Assembly: GCA_002454845.1 (NCBI GenBank)
Contig: DKJQ01000348.1
Coordinates: 1 to 39,381 of the forward strand
Direction of reading: 5' to 3'
DNA length: 39,381 nucleotides
DNA from: Ignavibacteria bacterium UBA6688
GTDB lineage: Bacteria > Bacteroidota > Ignavibacteria > UBA10030
Part shown: in pieces, positions 33,685 through 39,381 of the stretch
Layout: each line of letters opens with the position of its first letter
Position numbering within the stretch: position 1 is the stretch's first letter
Notes under the pieces: generated by a model
Told to the model about the DNA's origin: nothing
Database searches by the model: none
What the model saw: only the letters and a program-made list of their open reading frames with translations
Translations under genes and position numbers: made by a program

Positions 33685-34623
33685 ATGCGCATCCTGTTCA
33701 TGGGCACGCCCGAGTTTGCTCTTCCGAGCCTCGGGATTCTCCTCGAGAATCAGTATCCGGTTGTCGCTGTTGCCACAACCCCTGACAGGCCGAAGGGGCG
33801 GGGGCAAAAGACAGCCGGGAGCCCCGTCAAGGAGTTCGCTCTTCAGCATCATCTCCCTCTTCTCCAACCGGAGAGTCTGAACGATCCCGGATTCGTCTCC
33901 AGTGTTTCCGAACTCCAACCCGATCTTATCGTCGTTGTTGCATTTCGCATCCTCCCGAAGGAAATCTATACCATTCCCCGACTCGGCTCATTCAATCTCC
34001 ATGCGTCCCTGCTCCCGAAGTTCCGTGGAGCAGCGCCGATCAACTGGGCGATCATCAGGGGGGAGAAAGGGACGGGCGTTACGACCTTCTTTCTCAAAGA
34101 CAAAGTCGATACCGGCTCCCTGCTCCTGCAGGCACGTGTTGCGATCGGGCCGGATGAGACCGCCGGTGAGCTTTATGACAAACTGGCCGAGGTCGGAGCG
34201 GAAATTGTGCTTCAAACCGTTCGCCTGATTGAGCGTGGCAAGGCCCGGCCTCTCCCCCAGGACGATGCGCAGGCCACCACGGCTCCAAAGATCTTTAAAG
34301 ACGATTGCCGTCTTTCCTGGTCGGGATCGGCCCGCACGGTTCACAATATGGTCCGCGGCCTTTCCCCGCATCCGTGTGCCTGGACCATGCATCAGGAGAG
34401 AGTCCTCAGGATTTATCGCACGGCCATGCAAAGCGAACAAAAGGGAAGCGCACAGAATGCTCCATCCGGAACAGTCATGACAGTAGAGAAGGAGAACCTG
34501 GTTGTCGCTACGGCTGAAGGCATGCTCTCCATCCTCGATATCCAGCAGGAGGGAAAAAAGCGGATGGGTATTGCGGAATTCTTGCGCGGATACCCGATGC
34601 AGGCAGGCGATGTGCTTCACTGA
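33685..34623 (+). CDS. fmt: methionyl-tRNA formyltransferase
   Basis: 312 residues. It formylates initiator Met-tRNA using 10-formyl-tetrahydrofolate. The active-site residues Asn104, His106 and Asp142 are present, with the SLLPKFRGAAPIN loop (108-120) between them, and the C-terminal tRNA-binding domain is complete. It acts just before deformylase, whose gene lies nine bases upstream. No ribosome site is strong. A candidate promoter for the following gene begins 15 bases after the stop. Confidence 0.97.
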   Translation: MRILFMGTPEFALPSLGILLENQYPVVAVATTPDRPKGRGQKTAGSPVKEFALQHHLPLLQPESLNDPGFVSSVSELQPDLIVVVAFRILPKEIYTIPRLGSFNLHASLLPKFRGAAPINWAIIRGEKGTGVTTFFLKDKVDTGSLLLQARVAIGPDETAGELYDKLAEVGAEIVLQTVRLIERGKARPLPQDDAQATTAPKIFKDDCRLSWSGSARTVHNMVRGLSPHPCAWTMHQERVLRIYRTAMQSEQKGSAQNAPSGTVMTVEKENLVVATAEGMLSILDIQQEGKKRMGIAEFLRGYPMQAGDVLH

Positions 34624-34637
34624 GGGGATGGAGGAGG

Positions 34638-34666
34638 TTGCAAAGGCCTGGAAAAAGGAGTATATT
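34638..34666 (+). promoter_or_regulatory. candidate promoter for the CopD-like gene
   Basis: TTGCAA (34638-34643), a 17-base spacer and TATATT (34661-34666), with initiation expected near 34673 and a leader of about 40 bases before the ATG at 34713. It is among the better -10 matches in the window. Confidence 0.55.
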
Positions 34667-34712
34667 CGACCATCTTTTCTGCCGATAACACCGGAAGCCA
34701 AACAGAAGCTCC

Positions 34713-35183
34713 ATGGATTTTGTTCTTTGGGTTTGCAGGGTGATGCATGTTTTCTCCGTCGTCGTGTGGATCGGCGGGTTGATATTTCTGAATGCCATCC
34801 TGCATCCTATCTCCGTCTACCATCAGCAGACCAGGATGGTGACGGTGCTCGAAGCGCAGAAACGGTTCCTTCCCTTTGTCTGGTCCAGTCTGTGGACAGT
34901 GTTGGTGACCGGCGTACTCCTGATGCTGCTCAGTCCCCGGTTCCTGTGGTTCGACTATTCCACCACCTGGTCCCAGTTGTTGGCGGTAAAACAGGTGGCG
35001 TTCGCCCTGCTCGTATTTTTTTCCTGGCAATCGGCAAAAGTGTTCGCGAGGATGGAGGAAGCAGTCGCGGAAGAGGGAGATATCTTTGAAGGATGGAGGC
35101 TGGGTCTCCAGAAGCTCCTGCGACGCTCGATCTTTTGGGGAATTGTCGGGTTGATGTGTGCGGGGGGAATGGCAGTCGTCTAG
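34713..35183 (+). CDS. CopD-like four-helix membrane protein
   Basis: 156 residues with four predicted membrane helices (about 4-28, 54-73, 88-107, 140-156). The first contains MHVFSVVVWIGGLIFLNAI, the H...WxGG pattern of CopD and related heme or copper membrane proteins. His12 is the candidate ligand. The real CopD domain is usually longer and in a copper operon; here the neighbours are fmt and parA, so copper transport is not supported. Function is best left open. Confidence 0.75.
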   Translation: MDFVLWVCRVMHVFSVVVWIGGLIFLNAILHPISVYHQQTRMVTVLEAQKRFLPFVWSSLWTVLVTGVLLMLLSPRFLWFDYSTTWSQLLAVKQVAFALLVFFSWQSAKVFARMEEAVAEEGDIFEGWRLGLQKLLRRSIFWGIVGLMCAGGMAVV

Positions 35184-35225
35184 AAAACCGTGGAAAAAAA
35201 GCGCCAGAACCGGAGGCGTACGACA

Positions 35226-35245
35226 ACAGTTGCGACGGCAACTGT
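35226..35245. other. 8-bp perfect hairpin downstream of the CopD-like gene
   Basis: ACAGTTGC (35226-35233) and GCAACTGT (35238-35245) form a perfect stem with a GACG loop. No T-run follows at once, so it is a poor intrinsic terminator. It lies in the 220-bp gap before parA. It does not match the parS consensus. Confidence 0.45.
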
Positions 35246-35287
35246 CAAAATTGAATACCCGTCACTTTTTCATGTTCTTGCCAAGCC

Positions 35288-35386
35288 TTTGTGGCTTGGT
35301 GTCCCTGCCTGCGTGCTGAAGGCACTTCGGGCTATGCCGACCGGAGTCGGCTTCGCCCGACGCAGGTCGGCAGGCAGGTTTGTGGC
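35288..35386. mobile_element. folded MITE-like element bounded by an 8-bp direct repeat
   Basis: TTTGTGGC occurs at 35288-35295 and 35379-35386. Between them lie 83 bases dominated by nested inverted repeats: outer arms CCTGCCTGC (35304-35312) and GCAGGCAGG (35370-35378); hairpin GTGC/GCAC (35313-35325); and a two-step hairpin TCGGGC/GCCCGA (35327-35360) enclosing GCCGAC/GTCGGC (35336-35351) with a CGGA loop. A separate hairpin CCAAGCC/GGCTTGG (35281-35299) overlaps the left repeat copy. The direct repeat looks like a target-site duplication, which would make this a non-autonomous insertion. A cis-acting RNA for parA is the alternative. Confidence 0.5.
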
Positions 35387-35403
35387 AAATTAAGGGAGTA
35401 TTC

Positions 35404-36204
35404 TTGCCCAAGGTTATCGTCATTGCAAATCAAAAAGGGGGAGTCGGGAAGACCACAACGGCGGTCAACCTGGCCGCGTCCCTTGCCGTCGCGGAAAAGA
35501 AGACTCTGCTCCTCGATATCGATCCCCAGGCGAACGCCACCAGCGGTATCGGCATCACGCCGGTCGAAGGACGGACAATTTACGAAGTGATCGTCGGGGG
35601 AGCCCCAATCAGCTCGACGATCGTTGAGTCACAAATGCCCTTCCTGTCGTGTGTCCCATCCCATATCAACCTCGTCGGAGCGGAAATTGAACTGGTGGAG
35701 ATTGAACAGCGGGAGCATCAATTAGCACGGGCGCTCGAATCCATCCGTGACAAATATGACTTCATTGTGGTTGATTGTCCCCCCTCCCTCGGTCTTCTCA
35801 CACTCAACGCATTAACGGCTGCGGACTCGGTCCTGATTCCGGTGCAGTGCGAATACTTTGCCCTGGAAGGGCTCGGCCAGTTGTTCAATACCATCAACAT
35901 GGTCAAAAAAACCCTCAATCCGAATCTGGATATTGAGGGAGTGCTGCTGACGATGTTCGATTCACGCCTGCGCCTTTCGAACCAGATCCTTGATGAAGTG
36001 AAACGGTATTTTGGCGACAAGGTGTTTAAGACGATCGTCTCCCGGAATATCCGGTTAAGCGAAGCGCCGAGTTTCGGCAAACCGATCATATTGTACGACG
36101 TCGTCTGTTCCGGAACGCGCAACTACATGGAGCTGGCGAAGGAAGTCATGGCGAATAACGACGCGTTACCGGTGGAAACATTGACCCAACCGGTCTCGAA
36201 CTGA
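35404..36204 (+). CDS. parA: chromosome-partitioning ATPase ParA/Soj
   Basis: 266 residues. A deviant Walker A KGGVGKTT at 11-18 follows the start at once, so the TTG at 35404, behind AAGGGAGT (35392-35399), is chosen over a TTG at 35380 that lies in the upstream repeat. DIDPQANAT, DFIVVDCPPSLG and the switch region EYFALEGLGQL are the other ParA motifs. It binds DNA with ATP and moves ParB-bound origins. parB follows after two bases. The folded element at 35288-35386 lies just upstream of its ribosome site. Confidence 0.97.
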   Translation: MPKVIVIANQKGGVGKTTTAVNLAASLAVAEKKTLLLDIDPQANATSGIGITPVEGRTIYEVIVGGAPISSTIVESQMPFLSCVPSHINLVGAEIELVEIEQREHQLARALESIRDKYDFIVVDCPPSLGLLTLNALTAADSVLIPVQCEYFALEGLGQLFNTINMVKKTLNPNLDIEGVLLTMFDSRLRLSNQILDEVKRYFGDKVFKTIVSRNIRLSEAPSFGKPIILYDVVCSGTRNYMELAKEVMANNDALPVETLTQPVSN

Positions 36205-36206
36205 TT

Positions 36207-37136
36207 ATGACAACTCCAAAGAAGAGCGTCCTGGGACGCGGGCTGAACGCACTGATCCCGAAAAGTCCCCCGAAGGAAGTGAGCCTCCGCGCCGATGAAG
36301 TCGGACGGGATACCGGTGGTGAGGGAATCATGGCCCGCATTGATGTGGACCGGATCCGCCCCAACCCCTTCCAGCCCCGCACCGAATTTGATGCCGCGTC
36401 GCTCGCCGAGTTGACCCGCTCGATCGTTGAAAAAGGCGTGATCCAACCGATCACCGTTCGGCGGGTGACCGATGGATACCAGCTTATTTCCGGTGAACGT
36501 CGTCTCCGTGCGGCGCAAAGCGCCGGGCTGGCACAGATTCCCTCCTACATCATCTCCGTCGAGTCGGATGAGGAGATGCTCGAGCTGGCGCTCGTTGAAA
36601 ACATCCAGCGCGAAACGCTCAACCCGATCGAAATTGCCCATGCGTATAAGCGGCTCATTGAAGAATGCAGGCTCACACAGGAAGACGTCGCGGACAAGGT
36701 CGGGAAGGACCGTTCGACGGTGACGAACTTCATTCGCTTGCTGAAGTTGCCTCAGGAGATTCAAAGCGGTTTGAAGAAGGACCTGATCTCCATGGGTCAC
36801 GCCCGTGCATTGATCAACCTGCCGAATGAAGTGATGCAACTGCGGATTTATCAGAAGATCATCGATGCAGGACTCTCCGTCAGAAAGGTTGAGCAGTTGG
36901 CGAAGGCGGCGGGGAAACCAGCCTCGGGAAGCTCACGACAATCAGGCGTACGGCAGGAACCCGCTTCCAGCATTCAGAGCGTCGAGGAAAAGCTGAGGCA
37001 GGCGCTGGGAACGAAGGTCTCGGTCAAGGCAAAAGAGAATGGGAGGGGTGAAATCGTGATCGAGTACTATTCGCTCGACGATCTCGACCGGCTCCTTGAT
37101 CTCTTCGCCGCGATCGAGAAAATGCAGTCAAACTGA
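36207..37136 (+). CDS. parB: chromosome-partitioning protein ParB
   Basis: 309 residues. The N-terminal tail KSVLGRGLNALIP is the ParA-stimulating peptide, followed by NPFQPR, GERRLRAAQ and LVENIQRETLNPIEIA (CTP-binding ParB fold), the helix-turn-helix LTQEDVADKVGKDRSTVTNFIRLLKLP and GHARALI. It loads at parS and spreads along DNA. I searched by eye for a GTTTCACGTGAAAC-like parS and found none in the window. Location near the replication origin is usual for parAB but is not shown here. Confidence 0.97.
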   Translation: MTTPKKSVLGRGLNALIPKSPPKEVSLRADEVGRDTGGEGIMARIDVDRIRPNPFQPRTEFDAASLAELTRSIVEKGVIQPITVRRVTDGYQLISGERRLRAAQSAGLAQIPSYIISVESDEEMLELALVENIQRETLNPIEIAHAYKRLIEECRLTQEDVADKVGKDRSTVTNFIRLLKLPQEIQSGLKKDLISMGHARALINLPNEVMQLRIYQKIIDAGLSVRKVEQLAKAAGKPASGSSRQSGVRQEPASSIQSVEEKLRQALGTKVSVKAKENGRGEIVIEYYSLDDLDRLLDLFAAIEKMQSN

Positions 37137-37164
37137 CATCACACTCTACCACTCACGGATGACC

Positions 37165-37551
37165 ATGGCAATTCAAAAGATCCTTACCGACAAAGCCCCC
37201 AACCCCATAGGCCCGTATAGCCAGGCGATTATGGTAGAGGGAAAATTCATTTACACGGCGGGCCAGGTTGCGATCGACCCTTCGTCGAACCAGATGGTCG
37301 AGGGGGATATCAAAGTTCAGACCCGACAGGTTTTGAAGAATCTCGAAGCGGTCCTGAGGGCAGGCGGTACATCCCTTGGGTCGGTCGTGAAGACGACAGT
37401 TTTCCTTAAGAGCTTCAACGATTTTGCTGCGATGAATGAAGTGTATGCCGAATTTTTCTCCAGTTCTGCACCGGCACGCAGCACGGTTGAAGTATCCCGG
37501 CTCCCGAAGGACGCGAAAGTGGAGATCGAAGCGGTCGCGGTAAAAGAGTAA
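37165..37551 (+). CDS. ridA: RidA-family enamine/imine deaminase
   Basis: 128 residues, the usual length. It hydrolyses reactive enamines and imines from pyridoxal-phosphate enzymes in the cytoplasm. The conserved Arg105 in APARSTVEV, the PNPIGPYSQA start and the TAGQVAIDP loop are present. An ATG six bases upstream (37159) is the alternative start; the frame reaches further into parB, but those residues are unlike RidA. Only a weak CGGAT precedes it. Confidence 0.94.
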   Translation: MAIQKILTDKAPNPIGPYSQAIMVEGKFIYTAGQVAIDPSSNQMVEGDIKVQTRQVLKNLEAVLRAGGTSLGSVVKTTVFLKSFNDFAAMNEVYAEFFSSSAPARSTVEVSRLPKDAKVEIEAVAVKE

Positions 37552-37567
37552 GAGGCTCACTCCACAG

Positions 37568-38173
37568 ATGCGCCCGCATCAAACGAACATAGTGGTGAGA
37601 GGGTATTCCTGGTTTCCAAAGGTTCTCCCGGCTCTTTGCCTTGTTCTTTTTATCTTTCCCACCCTGGCTGCTCAGCAAAGTATCAGAAGCGCCCTCTTGA
37701 AGAATCGTGTAGATTCGGGGCACTTTTCCTTCATTGCTTCACCCGACTCCACAATCAACGATACCACCGGTGGGGTGCGTCCGGAAAAATCAGCGCTCAC
37801 TGCGATTTTGCTTTCAGCGGTGTTGCCCGGGGCGGGACAAATCTACACGGAGCGGTACTGGACGGCACCGATCATTGTCGGGTTCACCGCGTATTTCATC
37901 AATCAATGGATCAAAGCGGACGATCTCTATATTTCGGCGCGAGATCGATACCGGCTCTCGGTCGAACAGAATGAGGGGGGGGGACAGGGGAGCGCGCAGT
38001 TCTTATACGAGCGCGACTTCTATAGGGACCAGCGGGACAAGTTTGCGTTCTATCTTGCCCTTACGTACATCCTGAACATCGTTGATGCGTATGTGGGGGC
38101 GAGCCTCTACAGTTTTGAGGTGGATGATAATCTGAACGGTGTCGAGATGAAGGTCAGCATTCCGATCCGATAA
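37568..38173 (+). CDS. DUF5683-like membrane protein
   Basis: 201 residues. A signal-anchor helix (about 17-36) is followed by KSALTAILLSAVLPGAGQIYTERYWTAPIIVGF (about 75-107) with the LPGAGQIY-type motif, a charged loop rich in YRDQRD, and a last helix ending ILNIVDAYVGASLYSFEVDD. This matches my memory of the DUF5683 family, frequent in Bacteroidota and Ignavibacteria. The function is unknown; an envelope role is plausible from its signal and membrane segments. It begins 16 bases after ridA and is convergent with the epimerase. Confidence 0.82.
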   Translation: MRPHQTNIVVRGYSWFPKVLPALCLVLFIFPTLAAQQSIRSALLKNRVDSGHFSFIASPDSTINDTTGGVRPEKSALTAILLSAVLPGAGQIYTERYWTAPIIVGFTAYFINQWIKADDLYISARDRYRLSVEQNEGGGQGSAQFLYERDFYRDQRDKFAFYLALTYILNIVDAYVGASLYSFEVDDNLNGVEMKVSIPIR

Positions 38174-38196
38174 AGTTAGCTTTCTGCGTGTTCATG

Positions 38197-38274
38197 CTCA
38201 CCTCTTACTTTTCACTTCTTATTTTTCACTTCCTACTTTCTACTCTTTTACATTTCACTTTTTACTTTCTACTT
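38197..38274. repeat. 78-nt G-free low-complexity repeat between convergent genes
   Basis: From 38197 to 38274 the plus strand has no G at all. It is built from degenerate units like ACTTTTCACTT, ATTTTTCACTT and ACTTTCTACT in tandem. It fills the 95-bp gap between the DUF5683 gene and the convergent epimerase and includes the latter's stop codon (TAG, 38271-38269). It may help end transcription from both sides. The strong strand asymmetry is unlike the flanking DNA. Confidence 0.8.
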
Positions 38275-39180
38275 GACCACATCCCTCAGTGCCATCTCAA
38301 GTTGAGGGAACCTGAAACGGTACCCCGCCTCCTGGAGTTTCTTCGGAATGACCTTTTGCCCTCCCAGCAGCATCGTCGACATTTCTCCCAGTGCAATCTG
38401 TAAGACAAATGCCGGGACAGGGGCCCATGATGGACGGCCCATCGTTTTCCCTAGGGTCCTGCAAAACTCCCGCATGGTTACAGATTGAGGAGCGGCAAGG
38501 TTCACGGGTCCGGTGAGGGATTTGTTGCTGAGGGCAAAGACGATGGCGCCGACTTCATCCTCGATGTGAACCCACGGGAACCACTGGTTCCCGGAGCCGA
38601 GCGGTCCTCCTGCGAACAGCCTGAAGGGGAGAAGCAATTTCTTCAGCGCTCCTCCGGTTTTCTCCAATACGATCCCGGTCCTTATCATAACCACACGCAC
38701 ACCCGATTGTTCCGCCTTTCTGGCAGCTTCTTCCCATCGTGCACAGGTGGTCCCAAGGAAATCCGTTGCCGCCGAATGGGATTCCGTTACGTCCCCTTCC
38801 TTCACATCACCATAGTATCCGACCGCTGAAGCGTTGATCAGGACTTCTGGTTTCTTCGTTGCTTTTGCAATGGCATCGACAATGGCGCCGGTTGCATCGA
38901 GCCGGCTTGCGAGGATCCGTTCCTTTTGAGCTCCCGTCCATCGCTTTGCCGCTATCGGCTCGCCGGCAAGGTTGATGACCGCATCGGAGCCGTCGATGTG
39001 CTTTGCCCAATCTCCCACCGTTTTCGCATCCCAATGGAAGAAGACGATACCGGGCCGGTCTGATTCCCTTGGTACGGGATGATGCCGGCTCAGCAGCGTG
39101 AGTGAATGCCCCTCTTGTTGAAGCTTCAGTACGAGCTTTTGCCCGATAAATCCGGTGGCGCCTGCAAGCACGATGTTCAT
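38269..39180 (-). CDS. TIGR01777-family NAD(P)-dependent epimerase
   Basis: 303 residues. The N-terminal nucleotide-binding GATGFIGQK is at 7-15, then VINLAGEPIAAKRWTGAQKERI near 70-90, ASAVGYYGD and a C-terminal DUF1731-like stretch (WAPVPAFVLQIALGEM, then GGQKVIPKKLQEAGYRFRFP). This is the extended short-chain dehydrogenase-like family SDR39U1. Its substrate is unknown; several members have been linked to cell-division or shape traits. The stop lies in the G-free repeat. Confidence 0.92.
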   Translation of the reverse strand: MNIVLAGATGFIGQKLVLKLQQEGHSLTLLSRHHPVPRESDRPGIVFFHWDAKTVGDWAKHIDGSDAVINLAGEPIAAKRWTGAQKERILASRLDATGAIVDAIAKATKKPEVLINASAVGYYGDVKEGDVTESHSAATDFLGTTCARWEEAARKAEQSGVRVVMIRTGIVLEKTGGALKKLLLPFRLFAGGPLGSGNQWFPWVHIEDEVGAIVFALSNKSLTGPVNLAAPQSVTMREFCRTLGKTMGRPSWAPVPAFVLQIALGEMSTMLLGGQKVIPKKLQEAGYRFRFPQLEMALRDVVK

Positions 39181-39381
39181 AGGTCACCTGGTTTGATGTT
39201 CGTTTTTCCGGTCGAGGCCGTCCAAATAATACGATTGACCGGTTGTTCAACTTCAAACGTTTGGGAATACAGTCTGTTCTCAAGACTCCAACGCGGGTGG
39301 GAAGACCTCCCGCCCCACTTTTTGGACCGTATCTCAATCTTCGCGAATTTCATCTTGAAAAACTACACTCTGCAAATCGAG
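39181..39381. other. right-edge intergenic region with two inverted repeats
   Basis: No complete gene is seen. CCGGTC (39208-39213) and GACCGG (39237-39242) form a 6-bp repeat that brackets a minus-strand TATTAT, a possible -10 for the epimerase. GGGTGGG (39295-39301) and CCCGCCC (39309-39315) can pair with one wobble, followed by CACTTTTT. On the minus strand the last 48 bases, from the edge to a TGA at 39336-39334, are open (LDLQSVVFQDEIRED) and might be the tail of a gene beyond the window, but 15 codons cannot show this. Confidence 0.35.

Noticed and set aside
34713..35183. Copper resistance protein CopD
   Set aside because: Only the HxxxxxxWxGG pattern of the first helix matches; there is no CopC, copper regulator or further ligand, so the name is kept as -like.
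35226..35245. parS site next to parA
   Set aside because: The palindrome ACAGTTGC/GCAACTGT has a spacer and does not match the GTTTCACGTGAAAC type recognised by ParB proteins.
35304..35378. tRNA or tmRNA gene in the folded region before parA
   Set aside because: The stems do not fit a tRNA cloverleaf: the outer stem is 9 bp with no T-arm consensus and no CCA-type end.
39334..39381. C-terminus of a minus-strand gene at the right edge
   Set aside because: Fifteen open codons are too few to claim a gene; recorded only as a possibility.

Overview
The window comes from a bacterial chromosome of moderately high GC. The gene content points to the Bacteroidota/Chlorobi/Ignavibacteria side of the FCB group. 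The primary sigma factor is the short form of about 285 residues, lacking region 1.1. There is a DUF5683 membrane protein of the kind common in that group, and many household genes sit in mixed-function operons. Several candidate promoters, however, look like ordinary TTGxxx / 17-bp / TAxxxT sites rather than the -33/-7 Bacteroides type. This placement is an inference; no rRNA or tRNA gene is present to confirm it. No prophage, insertion sequence with a transposase, CRISPR array or rRNA/tRNA gene was found.

Region 1 (1-2568) is a signalling cluster. A divergent REC-histidine kinase runs off the left edge, facing a single-domain receiver and an NtrC-type sigma-54 activator. Region 2 (2896-17212, + strand) is a long run of genes, many overlapping by 1-4 bases. 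It mixes acyl-CoA catabolism (glutaryl-CoA-dehydrogenase-like enzyme, acyl-CoA dehydrogenase, MeaB GTPase, methylcrotonyl-type carboxyltransferase) with purine synthesis (guaB, purD), an M24 peptidase, a glycosyltransferase, a sugar-nucleotide epimerase and a 1037-residue MFS/spermidine-synthase/TPR fusion. A secreted protein and a second sigma-54 activator follow (17292-19409).

Region 3 (19493-26354, - strand) reads, in transcription order: mannose-1-phosphate guanylyltransferase fused to a degenerate phosphomannomutase domain, a PTS EIIA-like protein, hisS, a small unknown protein, lgt, a membrane-anchored glutaredoxin-like protein and rlmB. A 260-bp divergent promoter region separates it from the next block.

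Region 4 (26615-32369, + strand) holds a membrane GAF-GAF-degenerate GGDEF protein, a small zinc-ribbon protein, deoB, a VapBC-like toxin-antitoxin pair, two tandem bacterial microcompartment vertex (EutN/CcmL) genes and rpoD, closed by a strong intrinsic terminator. Region 5 (32401-38173) carries an NlpC/P60 lipoprotein, def, fmt, a CopD-like membrane protein, parA, parB, ridA and a DUF5683 protein. A TIGR01777-type epimerase lies on the opposite strand.

The most notable items are: tandem microcompartment vertex proteins without shell hexamers, next to deoB and a toxin-antitoxin pair; an 83-bp highly folded element upstream of parA bounded by an 8-bp direct repeat (a possible MITE-like insertion); a 78-nt stretch with no G between two convergent genes; and three catalytic-looking domains with degenerate key motifs.
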